Shown: positions 1 through 9,036 of the stretch, one piece after another
How the letters are laid out: each line of letters starts with the position of its first letter
How positions within the stretch are numbered: the first letter of the stretch is position 1
From: Pelagicoccus enzymogenes
Lineage (GTDB): Bacteria; Verrucomicrobiota; Verrucomicrobiia; Opitutales; Opitutaceae
Reading direction: 5' to 3'
DNA length: 64,000 nucleotides
NCBI RefSeq assembly: GCF_014803405.1
Contig: NZ_JACYFG010000036.1
Span: forward strand, 1-64,000
Translations under genes and position numbers: made by a program
Notes under the pieces: generated by a model
Seen by the model: only the letters and a program-made list of their open reading frames with translations
The model's database searches: none
What the model was told of the DNA's origin: nothing

Positions 1-50
1 TGTTTAGCGCAAGGACATAGTTAACACATGTTAAGGTACATGGTTAACGC
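1..50 (+). repeat. Left terminal inverted repeat of the IS481-like element
   Basis: It begins TGTTTAGCGC and contains ACATAGTTAAC and ACATGGTTAAC. It matches the reverse complement of 1270-1319 with scattered mismatches. Confidence 0.8.
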
Positions 51-1263
51 TTTTCAGGTGGGCTTCTTGCTCCCCCTGGACGCCTAGGCGTCCAGGGGGA
101 GCAAGAAGCGCGTTGTAGTTGTTTCTAGGCTTGGTCGCGCGGCTCAGGTCGATCATCCCCAAGCTTTTCCAGCAGTAGAAAACTTCCCAGCGAAGATCGT
201 CGAACTGGTTTATCGCCACGCTTTCCCCGATGAAGGCCCTTCCGATGAAGAAGCTGCGTCCCTTGAACATCAGGTCGCCTTTGCTCTTCACCTTGCGCAC
301 CTGCTCGGCCTCGCCGTAGAAGCTCAGGCAGTGGGGTATGGTCGCGGGCAAGGCTCGCTCCGAGGCGCGGTAGCGGTCGGCGGGGCAGTCGAGATCGAGC
401 GAGCGGTGCGGGCGGACGTGGTTGTAGGTCTCGCGAAACCGGGCGAACTCCCGGTCGCAATGCTCGAGGTCGCGCCACAGCGTGGTCCTGCCCAGCAGCT
501 CGTGCTTGAGGGTCTGGTGGAAGCGTTCCTCCTTGCCTTGCGTCTGGGGGTGCAGGGGGCGGCCGTGGATCGTCTCCACCCCCAGGCGCAGCAGCCAGGC
601 CTCCAGCTCGCTGGCCGCCCCGAACCCCCGCCCCCAGGGCGAACCGTTGTCGCAGAGGATGGCCCAAGGCAGCCCGTACTTGCCGAAGCATGACAGCAGG
701 CATTCCTGCACCGTGGAGGTCCTCTCGTCCTCGCAGGCCTTGAGGATGAGGTTGAAGCGGGAGTGGTCGTCGCAGGCGGTGAGCGGGTGGCAGCGCTTCG
801 ACCCGGCCATCTCGAAGTGCCCCTTGAAGTCCATCTGCCAAAGCTCGTTGGGCTGCGAACGCTCGAAGCTCCTGGGCGCCACGCACGGGCGAGAGCCTTG
901 GCCGAGCAAGCCGGCGCGGCGGATGATGTTGTGCACGGTGGTCGCCGAGGGAAGCTCCTTTTCCCCGGCGTTTTGCAGCAGGCGGCGCAGCTTGCGCGCT
1001 CCCCAGCAGTCGTGCTTGCGGCGAAGCTCCAAGACCTTCCTCTCCACCTCGGGGCAGCTCTTGTTGGGCTGCCCCGCCGGCCGACGCGAGCGGTCCTCCA
1101 GACCAGGCAAGCCTTCCTTGCGGTAGCGCTCCAGCCACTTGTAGGCAGTCGGCGGGCTTATGCCGAAACGGCGGATCAGCTCGCGTTTGTTCGCTCCAGG
1201 CTTCGATGCCAGGAAGACGAAATCTCTTCTTTGGGTTATCTTATCGGTCTCCATCCACGGCAT
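31..1263 (-). CDS. IS481-family transposase
   Basis: The 410-residue protein has an N-terminal helix-turn-helix (around residues 26-45, KRELIRRFGISPPTAYKW) followed by an integrase-type DDE core. The likely catalytic residues are D145 (WQMDFKG), D205 (LCDNGSPWG) and E246 (KEERFHQ). It would cut and join the terminal repeats that frame it. The ATG at 1261-1263 is followed by a second in-frame ATG three codons on, and either could be the start. The stop codon lies just inside the left terminal repeat. The last ~20 codons cover a 46-bp perfect palindrome, so the C-terminus may be a recent or non-essential addition. No frameshift is visible. Confidence 0.9.
   Translation of the reverse strand: MPWMETDKITQRRDFVFLASKPGANKRELIRRFGISPPTAYKWLERYRKEGLPGLEDRSRRPAGQPNKSCPEVERKVLELRRKHDCWGARKLRRLLQNAGEKELPSATTVHNIIRRAGLLGQGSRPCVAPRSFERSQPNELWQMDFKGHFEMAGSKRCHPLTACDDHSRFNLILKACEDERTSTVQECLLSCFGKYGLPWAILCDNGSPWGRGFGAASELEAWLLRLGVETIHGRPLHPQTQGKEERFHQTLKHELLGRTTLWRDLEHCDREFARFRETYNHVRPHRSLDLDCPADRYRASERALPATIPHCLSFYGEAEQVRKVKSKGDLMFKGRSFFIGRAFIGESVAINQFDDLRWEVFYCWKSLGMIDLSRATKPRNNYNALLAPPGRLGVQGEQEAHLKSVNHVP
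63..108. repeat. 46-bp perfect palindrome inside the transposase 3' end
   Basis: The arms CTTCTTGCTCCCCCTGGACG and their exact reverse complement meet at CCTAGG with no spacer. The palindrome lies in frame in the transposase gene and encodes part of its last ~20 residues. It has no adjoining T-run, so it is not a classical terminator. Confidence 0.9.
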
Positions 1264-1269
1264 ACAGAA

Positions 1270-1319
1270 GTGTTAACCATGTCTGTTAACACCTGTTAAC
1301 CATGTATCTTGACCAGACA
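1270..1319 (-). repeat. Right terminal inverted repeat of the IS481-like element
   Basis: Read on the minus strand it begins TGTCTGGTCAAG and contains two exact copies of ACATGGTTAAC. The transposase start lies a few bases inside it, so the transposase promoter is probably in or beside this repeat. Confidence 0.8.
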
Positions 1320-1442
1320 CTCGCGGCACGCCGCATCGGCAGGATCAGTCCCTGCTGCACGCCTTTGACCCGCGTCCGCATTGCAAGAGCAACCCAACAT
1401 TCCCATTAGACAAAACGCAGCCTCTAGCTACACTGGATCTCC

Positions 1443-2246
1443 ATGCCCCACCACGACCTCCAGTGGATCCTCGAACACGGAAAGCTCAGGCTGACCACAC
1501 CGCCCGTTCTCTACCACTGCGAGCCCATCTGGAGCTGGAACGTCGATTCCCTTCCCGAGCACGCCCTCCTTCTTATCCTAGAAGGCCGCGGACAGCTCAT
1601 CGTCAACGGCGCCGCTTCCGATCTCCGCCAAGGCATTTGCTATTTCCTGAAACCAGGATCCAAAGTCGCGGCCCAGCAAAACCCTTCCTATCCGCTCTTC
1701 CTCTTTCTCGCTCGCTTTGACATTCTGGATACAAACGGAAAGCTCGCCGCCCTCCCTCCAGGCGAGCGGCCCTTCCACAGCGTATTCATCCGTAAAGTAC
1801 GCAGCCTAGAAACCTTGGCGGAATTGGTCGTCAGCCATCGGACTAACGACCCGCTCTTCCAGGATGCCATCAACATGCTCATCCGCCTCTTGGTGGAAGA
1901 GGCCGCCCGTCACGCTGGCGACTTCGACTCGAACGCTTGCGAAGCGCTTCACGCCATCGAGAACGATCTCGCACGCAAATGGACCGTTGCCGCACTCGCC
2001 AAAGAAGCCCAAATGCCTCGAGGAGCCTTCGCTCGCTCCTTCCGCCGCATGATGAACGAGCCGCCCATTCACTACGTCATCCGCCGCCGCATGGAAGAGG
2101 CCAAACGGCAGATCCAGCAGTCCTCCCTCTCCATCGAAGAAATCGCCATCAACCTCGGCTACAGCGATCTGAGCTTTTTTAGGAAACTGTTCCTCGAGCG
2201 AATCGGTTATCCCGTTGAATCGATCCGCGAAAACCGTGAATTTTAA
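1443..2246 (+). CDS. AraC-family transcriptional regulator
   Basis: The 267-residue cytoplasmic regulator has an N-terminal cupin-like sensor half (about residues 15-110, with the GRGQLIVNG and GICYFLKPGSKV strands typical of AraC cupins). The C-terminal ~95 residues hold the double helix-turn-helix: WTVAALAKEAQMPRGAFARSF is the first and SIEEIAINLGYSDLSFFRKLF the second. The effector is unknown. It starts about 120 bp beyond the IS element and is followed by hemH in the same direction, but the ~110-bp gap gives no evidence of an operon. Its targets cannot be told from the sequence. Confidence 0.85.
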   Translation: MPHHDLQWILEHGKLRLTTPPVLYHCEPIWSWNVDSLPEHALLLILEGRGQLIVNGAASDLRQGICYFLKPGSKVAAQQNPSYPLFLFLARFDILDTNGKLAALPPGERPFHSVFIRKVRSLETLAELVVSHRTNDPLFQDAINMLIRLLVEEAARHAGDFDSNACEALHAIENDLARKWTVAALAKEAQMPRGAFARSFRRMMNEPPIHYVIRRRMEEAKRQIQQSSLSIEEIAINLGYSDLSFFRKLFLERIGYPVESIRENREF

Positions 2247-2360
2247 GCACATCGGGAATCCGATCGAAATTTTCTATAGCCTCTATTTATCGCTATTTCC
2301 GCACAATCGCCGCTGTTTTCTTGATGCTTTCCGCTTCAACCCCTTTAAAAACCTGAAACT

Positions 2361-3380
2361 ATGAGCGAAAACGCAGTACTTCTCGTAAATCTTGGATCGC
2401 CAGACTCGACATCCACCGCGGATGTTCGCCGCTACCTCAAGGAATTCCTCTCCGACGACCGCGTTCTCGACACCTGGAAACCGCTTCAACAGTTCGTCTT
2501 GAACTGCTTCATCCTCCCGACCCGTCCCAAACGATCGGCTGAAGCCTACCAGAAAGTTTGGACCGAGGAAGGCTCGCCGCTGATCGTGACCAGCAAGAAC
2601 TTACAAAAGCTTCTGCAAGAGAAGATCGAGCCCACCGTCGAGCTCGCCATGCGCTACGGAAGCCCCTCCATTCCCGAGGCCATCGATCGCATGAAAGCCA
2701 ACGGAGTGAAAAACGTTTTCCTCGTTCCCCTGTATCCGCACTACGCCATGTCCAGCTACGAGACTGTCGTCGTCAAGGTCATGGAAGAGGTCGCCGCTAA
2801 GGCTCCGGAGATGAAAGTGACCACTCAGCAACCTTTCTACAACGACCCTGCCTATATCGAAGCCCTCTACAAAAGCGCGAAACCGTATCTAGAGGACGAA
2901 TACGACCATTTGCTGTTCTCTTACCATGGCATTCCCGAGCGGCACCTCAACAAAGCCGACTCCTCAAAAGCGCATTGCAACGTCGTCAAGGACTGCTGTA
3001 CCACCTGCAGCCCAGCGCACAGCACCTGCTACAAGCACCAGTGCGTCAAAACCACCGAGCTCTTCGTAAAGCGAGCCGGCATTCCTGAAGGGAAATGGTC
3101 CATATCCTTCCAGTCCCGTCTCGGCCGCGAGCCCTGGCTCACTCCCTATACCGACCACGTCTTGGAGGAACTTCCCGAGAAGGGCAAAAAGAAGCTTGTC
3201 GTCATGACTCCTGCCTTCGTCTCCGATTGCCTGGAAACGCTCGAAGAAATCGCCATGGAAGGAAAAGAGGAATTCCTCGAAGCCGGAGGCGAGAAATTTA
3301 CCGCTGTTCCCTGCATGAACGAGCACCCCGCTTGGATACAGTTCATGGCCGACAAGTCCCTGGAATGGCTAAATCAGTAG
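2361..3380 (+). CDS. hemH: Ferrochelatase
   Basis: The protein inserts Fe2+ into a porphyrin in the late steps of heme synthesis. Its 339 residues fit the family. LLVNLGSPDS opens the fold, and SYHGIPERHL carries the metal-binding histidine (about residue 189). Residues 206-228 contain six cysteines (C206, C212, C213, C216, C223, C228). Some bacterial ferrochelatases hold a [2Fe-2S] cluster bound by an internal cysteine segment, so a cluster is likely here; this is inferred from family knowledge. The ATG at 2361 has no clear Shine-Dalgarno. The TAG stop lies inside a REP-like palindrome shared with the convergent meaB gene. No other heme gene is in the window. Confidence 0.93.
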   Translation: MSENAVLLVNLGSPDSTSTADVRRYLKEFLSDDRVLDTWKPLQQFVLNCFILPTRPKRSAEAYQKVWTEEGSPLIVTSKNLQKLLQEKIEPTVELAMRYGSPSIPEAIDRMKANGVKNVFLVPLYPHYAMSSYETVVVKVMEEVAAKAPEMKVTTQQPFYNDPAYIEALYKSAKPYLEDEYDHLLFSYHGIPERHLNKADSSKAHCNVVKDCCTTCSPAHSTCYKHQCVKTTELFVKRAGIPEGKWSISFQSRLGREPWLTPYTDHVLEELPEKGKKKLVVMTPAFVSDCLETLEEIAMEGKEEFLEAGGEKFTAVPCMNEHPAWIQFMADKSLEWLNQ

Positions 3381-3447
3381 GAGCGAGCTCGCTCGCGATC
3401 CCGCCACCCAAATACACCAACCGAATCGCGAGCAAGCTCGCTCCTAC
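3377..3447. repeat. REP-like inverted repeat between convergent hemH and meaB
   Basis: The arms GTAGGAGCGAGCTCGCTCGC (3377-) and GCGAGCAAGCTCGCTCCTAC (-3447) pair almost perfectly around a ~25-base loop. The hemH stop (3378-3380) and the meaB stop (3444-3446) are both the TAG supplied by the outermost bases of the arms. The element may act as a bidirectional transcription end. It resembles widespread bacterial REP palindromes. Confidence 0.8.
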
Positions 3448-4544
3448 CCCAACACCTTCTCCACCGCTTCGATCACCGGTATCCTACCTTCGGATACACT
3501 ACGTTCCAGCTCTGCAAAGGTTTCGTCAACCGCTTGTCTCCGGTAGAACGAGTCCAACACACGCTGCTCCAGCAAGGTGCGAAACCACTTCGCATTTTGC
3601 TTGGCCCGAATGGACTCAAAACGGTTCTCGACTTTCAGCTTTTCGCAAAAGGCCTGCACCATTTCCCAAACGTCCCAGACGCCGGTTCCTTCCAGTCCTG
3701 AACAGCAAACCGCCTTGGGCTCCCAGCCTTCGGTAAAGGGATGCAGGTGATGAAGCACCCGCGCATATTCGCCGCGAGCGACTTTGGTGCGGCCCACATT
3801 ATCTCCGTCGGACTTGTTGACCACGATGGCGTCCGCCATCTCGATCACGCCCTTCTTGATCCCTTGCAGCTCGTCGCCCGCTCCTGCCAATTGCAGCAAG
3901 AGAAAGAAATCCACCATGGAACGCACCGCAATCTCGCTTTGGCCAACACCTACCGTCTCCACGAAGATCACCTTGTATCCAGCGGCTTCACACAAGATGA
4001 TCGACTCGCGCGTTTTCGCTGCCACGCCACCTAGCGTTTTTCCGGCAGGTGACGGGCGAATGAACGCCCGTTCGTCCCGGCAAAGCTTTTCCATGCGCGT
4101 CTTGTCGCCCAGAATGCTACCACCCGTCACTGAACTGCTAGGGTCCACAGCAAGTACCGCAATTCGCTTGTCCGCTTCGCAGAGCAACTTGCCGATACAT
4201 TCCAAAAACTGGCTTTTGCCTGCTCCCGGAATTCCGGTGATGCCGATCCGAATCGAATCTCCAGAGTGAGGCAAACAACGACGCAACAGCTCGCGAGCGA
4301 TCTCTTGATGCCGCGGCGCCTCGCTCTCTACGCAAGTGATACCGCGGGCCAAAGCTGTTCGGTTGCCCGCCAGAATGCCTTCTGAGAGCTGCTCCACGTC
4401 GAGTGGAGCTCTCCGCGGCTTGCGCACGACCTTGATCGCGGGCGAGGATTCGACCTTACCGGCCATCACCTCACCCGCAAATTTGGTCTTGTCGGCGTCG
4501 CTTGGATGCCACTCTGGCGCACGGGTCTTGCCCTGCTCGCTCAT
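3444..4544 (-). CDS. meaB: Methylmalonyl-CoA mutase chaperone GTPase (MeaB/ArgK type)
   Basis: This G3E-type GTPase loads and protects the B12 cofactor of methylmalonyl-CoA mutase. It has Walker A GIPGAGKS (about residues 104-111), the [19 protein letters not shown] switch segment, the ETVGVGQSE motif and the guanine-specific NKSD. At 366 residues it has an N-terminal extension of roughly 40 residues compared with usual MeaB proteins. Its start overlaps the mutB stop by 4 bases (ATGA), so the two are very probably co-translated. The C-terminal stop lies in the REP-like palindrome. Confidence 0.93.
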   Translation of the reverse strand: MSEQGKTRAPEWHPSDADKTKFAGEVMAGKVESSPAIKVVRKPRRAPLDVEQLSEGILAGNRTALARGITCVESEAPRHQEIARELLRRCLPHSGDSIRIGITGIPGAGKSQFLECIGKLLCEADKRIAVLAVDPSSSVTGGSILGDKTRMEKLCRDERAFIRPSPAGKTLGGVAAKTRESIILCEAAGYKVIFVETVGVGQSEIAVRSMVDFFLLLQLAGAGDELQGIKKGVIEMADAIVVNKSDGDNVGRTKVARGEYARVLHHLHPFTEGWEPKAVCCSGLEGTGVWDVWEMVQAFCEKLKVENRFESIRAKQNAKWFRTLLEQRVLDSFYRRQAVDETFAELERSVSEGRIPVIEAVEKVLG

Positions 4545-6724
4545 ACTGCCTCTTCGAAGGTCTCGACAAGAGCTTCGAGAATCTTCTTGGCCGACTCTGG
4601 GATAATCGTGCCAGGCCCAAAGATGGCGCTCGCGCCGTTCTCATAGAGGTAGTCGTAGTCCTGAGCAGGGATAACTCCGCCACAAACGACCAGAATGTCT
4701 TCGCGGCCATGAGCCTTGAGAGCTTTCACCAACATGGGCAACAAGGTCTTGTGCCCCGCGGCCAAGGAACTCATCGCGAGCACGTGAACGTCGTTCTCCA
4801 CCGCTTGACGTGCAGCTTCTTCCGGAGTTTGGAAAAGCGGCCCAATGTCGACGTCGAATCCAAGATCTGCATACGCTGTCGATACAACCTTCGCGCCGCG
4901 GTCGTGTCCGTCTTGGCCGAGCTTTGCTACCATGATACGCGGACGCCGGCCTTCCAACTTCTCGAACTTTTCTACCAACTGTTTGACCTCATCCATAGAG
5001 TTGCCCTTTCCAAATTCCTTCGAGTAGACGCCTGAAATGGAGCGAATCTGGGCCTTGTAACGGCCAAAGGTCGCCTCCATCGCATCCGAGATTTCGCCGA
5101 GAGATGCACGAGCTTGCGCCGCTTCCACCGCGAGCCCAAGCAGGTTGCCTTCGCCTCCCGCCGCGCAGGCGGCCAAGGCATCGAGCGCTGCCTTGCACTT
5201 TGCCGCATCACGGTTCGCTCGCAGCGCCTCGAGACGCTTGATCTGCGAATCGCGTACCGCGGAGTTGTCGATATCGAGAATCTCTAGCGGATCTTCCTTT
5301 TCCAAGCGGAACTTGTTGAGTCCCACGATCGTCTCCGCGCCGCTGTCGATGCGCGCTTGGCGACGAGCTGCCGCCTCTTCGATACGAAGCTTGGGAATGC
5401 CCTCCTCGATCGCCTTCGTCATGCCGCCGAGCGACTCGATCTCCTCGATGTGAGCCCATGCTTTCTCCATCAAATCTTTGGTCAAGGACTCCACGTAGTA
5501 GCTGCCGCCCCAAGGGTCGATCACATTACAGATGCCGGTCTCCTCCTGCAGGAAAAGCTGGGTATTGCGAGCGATACGAGCGGAGAAATCCGTCGGCAGC
5601 GCAATGGCCTCGTCCAAGGCGTTTGTATGCAAACTTTGGGTATGTCCGCAAGCTGCTGCCAAAGCTTCGATCGCCGTGCGAGCAACGTTGTTGAAGGGGT
5701 CTTGCTCGGTCAGCGACCAACCGGAAGTCTGCGAGTGCGTACGCAAGGCAAGCGACTTCGGGTTCTTCGGGTTGAACTGCTTGACCAGCTTGGCCCAGAG
5801 CAGGCGAGCTGCTCGCATCTTGGCGACTTCCATGAAGAAGTTCTTACCGATCGCCCAGAAGAAGGAGAGCCGTGGAGCGAAGCTGTCGATGTCGAGCCCC
5901 GCGTCTACCCCCTTGCGCAAGTACTCAAGTCCGTCCGCCAGCGTATAGCCCATTTCCAAGTCTGCGGTGGCTCCCGCTTCTTGCATGTGGTAACCGGAGA
6001 TAGAGATCGAATTGAAGCGTGGCATGTTCTTCGAAGTAAACTCGAAGATGTCGCCGATGATTTTCATGCTGGGAGCAGGCGGATAAATATAGGTGTTCCG
6101 TACCATGAACTCCTTCAAGATGTCGTTTTGGATCGTTCCGCTCAGTTGATCTAAGGTGCAACCTTGCTCCAACGCCGCTGCGATATAGAAGGCGAGAACC
6201 GGAATTACCGCCCCGTTCATCGTCATGGATACGGAAACTTGGTCCAATGGGATCTTGTCGAAAAGGATCTTCATGTCCTCTACCGAGTCGATCGCAACAC
6301 CGGCCTTGCCCACGTCACCAGAAACTCGCGGGTGGTCGCTGTCGTAGCCGCGGTGCGTCGCCAGGTCGAACGCCACGGAGAGGCCTTGCTGCCCTGCAGC
6401 AATGTTGCGGCGGTAGAACGCATTCGACTCTTCCGCCGTTGAAAATCCCGCGTACTGACGCACCGTCCACGGACGGAAGACGTACATCGTCGCGTAGGGC
6501 CCACGTAAGAAAGGAGCCAAACCGGCCGTGAAGCCGAGATGCGTCATACCCTCGCAATCCACTTTCGTGTAGAGCGGCTTTACCGGAATCCGCTCCATGG
6601 TCTCGTGAGACGTTTCGTGTGGAGTCTTGCCGCTTTCCGCCTTGAAAGCCGCTTTCCAATTCGAGCCCTGCGCGTCGGTCTCGTTCGCCTCGTAAGCAAG
6701 CGTAGAGAAATCTACTGTTTTCAT
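4541..6724 (-). CDS. mutB: Methylmalonyl-CoA mutase large (catalytic) subunit
   Basis: The enzyme interconverts succinyl-CoA and (R)-methylmalonyl-CoA with adenosylcobalamin. Its 727 residues match the family. The N-terminal part is the substrate TIM barrel ([19 protein letters not shown] and the [11 protein letters not shown] region). The C-terminal ~130 residues are the B12-binding domain, with the cobalt-ligand motif DGHDRGA in [14 protein letters not shown] at about residue 600. The gene lies 16 bp downstream of mutA and overlaps meaB, so mutA-mutB-meaB form one transcription unit. The start is preceded by an A/T-rich stretch without a Shine-Dalgarno. Confidence 0.96.
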   Translation of the reverse strand: MKTVDFSTLAYEANETDAQGSNWKAAFKAESGKTPHETSHETMERIPVKPLYTKVDCEGMTHLGFTAGLAPFLRGPYATMYVFRPWTVRQYAGFSTAEESNAFYRRNIAAGQQGLSVAFDLATHRGYDSDHPRVSGDVGKAGVAIDSVEDMKILFDKIPLDQVSVSMTMNGAVIPVLAFYIAAALEQGCTLDQLSGTIQNDILKEFMVRNTYIYPPAPSMKIIGDIFEFTSKNMPRFNSISISGYHMQEAGATADLEMGYTLADGLEYLRKGVDAGLDIDSFAPRLSFFWAIGKNFFMEVAKMRAARLLWAKLVKQFNPKNPKSLALRTHSQTSGWSLTEQDPFNNVARTAIEALAAACGHTQSLHTNALDEAIALPTDFSARIARNTQLFLQEETGICNVIDPWGGSYYVESLTKDLMEKAWAHIEEIESLGGMTKAIEEGIPKLRIEEAAARRQARIDSGAETIVGLNKFRLEKEDPLEILDIDNSAVRDSQIKRLEALRANRDAAKCKAALDALAACAAGGEGNLLGLAVEAAQARASLGEISDAMEATFGRYKAQIRSISGVYSKEFGKGNSMDEVKQLVEKFEKLEGRRPRIMVAKLGQDGHDRGAKVVSTAYADLGFDVDIGPLFQTPEEAARQAVENDVHVLAMSSLAAGHKTLLPMLVKALKAHGREDILVVCGGVIPAQDYDYLYENGASAIFGPGTIIPESAKKILEALVETFEEAV

Positions 6725-6740
6725 TGTATAAATTTTTTAA

Positions 6741-8864
6741 TTACAGAACACCAAGCCATTCGAGATGGGCTTTATTCACTTCGTAGTTGTTCGACTTCAC
6801 GAAAATGTAGTCGTCTAAACCTGCTTCCTTGAACGTCGCCAGATTGTCTCCGGGAAAGCCCGCTAAGAGCAGCGTCATATCGGGTGCCGCTTTCTTAAGA
6901 GCCGATGCTAGCTCAGGTACCTTTTCGACATAGTCCGGATCCGTACCGCACATGACGGCAATTCGGGCGCCTGACCTGATAAAGTCCTTAACTCCTGTAT
7001 CGACGTCTTCGATACCAGATCCGTAGATACATTCGAATCCACCTGCCGCAAAAAAGGAGCGGGTGAAGTCGGCCCGTATCTTGTGTTTCTTCAACGGCCC
7101 TAGATTCGCGAGAAAAATTTGTGGAGCCGTACCTGTCTTTTCCTTGTACTTAGCCGCTGCTGCCCGCAACGCTTCGTAGCGCTGAGCAAGGCGCCAGCTC
7201 GGTAGCGGCGTATCCAAAATCTCTTCAACAGCATCGGAACGGAAGAGCTTGGTAACGCATCCAACGGTCGCTCCCTTAGCGATCGCATCGATCAAGAAGA
7301 CAATCTTCTCACCTTCCGGCGTATCCTCATAAGCCTTACGAACTGCGGCGCAGTCGTTCTCCTGGCGACGCGACTTGGCCGCGTTGCGGGCCTTGTCCTT
7401 AAAAGCTGGATTCGTGACAACCCGAGCCTCCAGGGGCTTTTCTTCGAGATTTGGATACTGGTTGGTTCCGATCAGGCTAGCACGACGTTGTCCTAACATG
7501 CTTTCGCGGGAGGCTCGCGTGGCGGCGAGCGTCTCCTGCCATTTTCCTGACTTGAGGGAGGCCACTATTCCGCCCTCCTTTTCCAAGTTTTGGAATGCCG
7601 CCCAGGCTTTTTTGGCTAGCTCGTCGGTGAGAGAGTCGATGTACCAAGAGCCACCCGCAGGATCGATCACATGTGTGAGTTCGCACTCTTCCTGCAAAAT
7701 CACCTGCAAGTTGCGCGCAAGGCGACGAGAGAAGTCGTCCGGCAAACGCACCGTCTCGTCGAAACAGCCCACGCATATGCTCGAAGCTCCACCTACCACT
7801 GCCGAAAAGGCCTCCGTCGTGGTTCGCAACATGTTCACGTAAGGATCGAGCTGGGTCTTGTTCGCCATGCCAGTGCGAGCATGGATCTTCATACGGCACG
7901 CTTCTGGCCCCCCTCCCAGTTCTTTGACGACTCGAGCCCACAGCATGCGAGCAACCTTGAACTTAGCGATCTCCATGAAGAAATTACCGCCAATCGACAA
8001 GGTGAAACGCAACTGACCCGCCGCCTCGTCTACAGAAATGCCACGCGCATCCATAGCCCTCAGATAAGCGACTCCTGTGGAGAGTACGCTGGCCAGTTCT
8101 TCCGTAGCGCTAGCTCCAGCGCCGTGATAAGGGATGCCGCTGATACCGGCTGCGGAGAAGTCGGGAGCATTTTGGGCATTATGCCTCACCAGCAAAGCCA
8201 ACTCATCCAACAAGGCATCCAAGGAAGCAGGCAACTTTCCGCGAGCAGCCAAGACTCCGTAAGGGTCCATGTTGAGGCCCCCCTTCACCTGCGCCGTATC
8301 CAATCCCTGTTCCTTCAACCAAGCGTTGAAAAGGGCCTGCGTGCTAAGTCCCGCGCATCCAGATTGGAAATACACCGGAAGGTAGCCTGCCTTCACGCCA
8401 TTGAGAGCCACCTTCAGATCGTCCAAGGTCGACAGGGAGAGACCACATTCGCCCACTTGCGCGTCCGTCGCCTGGTCAGGATCCAAGCCCAACTGCGAAG
8501 CAGAGTCCAGCAGCGCGTTCACCGCGCTCTGTCCCGCGTTCAAATCCTTCAAGAGCGCCTCGTTGAAAACCTGTGGATCCCCATAAGGCTGCTCCTGGGC
8601 GATCTCCCAAGGACTGCCGAGGTAACCGCTAGGATTCGCCCCACGAGCGAAATTGCCCTCCCCCGGCGCTTCCGTGGAAGTCACTCGCTCTGCGACATCC
8701 TCCTGGCGATAGATCGGCTGCAACACGATCCCCTCCGGAGTTTTCGTAAGCATACGCTTCTCGAAGGGAGCGCCCTTGAGCAACGCTTCCGCTGCCGCTC
8801 GCCACTCTTCGTAAGTTGCTTGTTTAAAATCTTTTAGAAGATCTTCGTTCGTTTCTGTGCTCAT
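6741..8864 (-). CDS. mutA: Methylmalonyl-CoA mutase small (non-catalytic) subunit
   Basis: This 707-residue paralogue of MutB pairs with it in the heterodimeric bacterial mutase. The barrel half is recognisable (LRFTLSIGGNFFMEIAKFKVARMLWARV, written here as one conserved stretch of the barrel). In the C-terminal domain the B12 motif D-x-H-x-x-G is replaced by GPLKKHKIRAD, so this subunit should not bind cobalamin, as is known for MutA proteins. It is the first gene of the minus-strand mut operon and faces the epimerase gene across a 172-bp divergent promoter region. Confidence 0.93.
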   Translation of the reverse strand: MSTETNEDLLKDFKQATYEEWRAAAEALLKGAPFEKRMLTKTPEGIVLQPIYRQEDVAERVTSTEAPGEGNFARGANPSGYLGSPWEIAQEQPYGDPQVFNEALLKDLNAGQSAVNALLDSASQLGLDPDQATDAQVGECGLSLSTLDDLKVALNGVKAGYLPVYFQSGCAGLSTQALFNAWLKEQGLDTAQVKGGLNMDPYGVLAARGKLPASLDALLDELALLVRHNAQNAPDFSAAGISGIPYHGAGASATEELASVLSTGVAYLRAMDARGISVDEAAGQLRFTLSIGGNFFMEIAKFKVARMLWARVVKELGGGPEACRMKIHARTGMANKTQLDPYVNMLRTTTEAFSAVVGGASSICVGCFDETVRLPDDFSRRLARNLQVILQEECELTHVIDPAGGSWYIDSLTDELAKKAWAAFQNLEKEGGIVASLKSGKWQETLAATRASRESMLGQRRASLIGTNQYPNLEEKPLEARVVTNPAFKDKARNAAKSRRQENDCAAVRKAYEDTPEGEKIVFLIDAIAKGATVGCVTKLFRSDAVEEILDTPLPSWRLAQRYEALRAAAAKYKEKTGTAPQIFLANLGPLKKHKIRADFTRSFFAAGGFECIYGSGIEDVDTGVKDFIRSGARIAVMCGTDPDYVEKVPELASALKKAAPDMTLLLAGFPGDNLATFKEAGLDDYIFVKSNNYEVNKAHLEWLGVL

Positions 8865-9036
8865 GTTGAAAAACCGATCAAGCGAGCCCTCCGGAGAAGC
8901 GACTTAGGACCTCCTCCACATACCTCAGGGCTCTCGCCTCAAAACTTTTAAATTAGTTAATGTGATACGTAAGAATGTTTGACTTTAGCATTTCTTATCG
9001 TCAAGTCTCAAATCATTACAAACCTATCATTAAATA
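8865..9036. promoter_or_regulatory. Divergent control region between mutA and the epimerase/decarboxylase genes
   Basis: The 172-bp gap must hold promoters for both arms of the methylmalonyl-CoA island. Its epimerase-proximal half is A/T-rich. Next to mutA, 8882-8937 can fold (on the minus strand) into a stem in which AGCCCT pairs with AGGGCT, extended by GCG/CGC across a two-base bulge, and which encloses a GGAGGAGG sequence. A T-rich stretch (GGTTTTTC) lies between this hairpin and the mutA start. I could not place -35/-10 boxes with confidence and saw no cobalamin-riboswitch B12 box. Confidence 0.5.

Larger units (their letters stand above)
1..1319 (-). mobile_element. IS481-like insertion sequence, apparently complete
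   Basis: The element starts with TGT at base 1 and ends with ACA at 1319, the usual IS481 termini. The two ends form imperfect inverted repeats of about 50 bp (1-50 and 1270-1319). Each end carries iterated copies of a motif close to ACATGGTTAAC (for example 15-25 and 38-48 on the left), which look like transposase binding sites. A single transposase gene fills the interior. The left flank lies outside the window, so a target-site duplication cannot be checked. Both ends and the transposase look intact, so the copy may still be active. Confidence 0.85.

Noticed and set aside
125-1138. Second long minus-strand frame inside the transposase gene
   Set aside because: It is out of frame with the DDE transposase and is an Arg/Ala/Pro-rich shadow; there is no sign of programmed frameshifting.
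8865-9036. Cobalamin riboswitch upstream of the B12-dependent mutase
   Set aside because: The leader has a hairpin but no B12-box-like conserved sequence; the size and structure do not fit.
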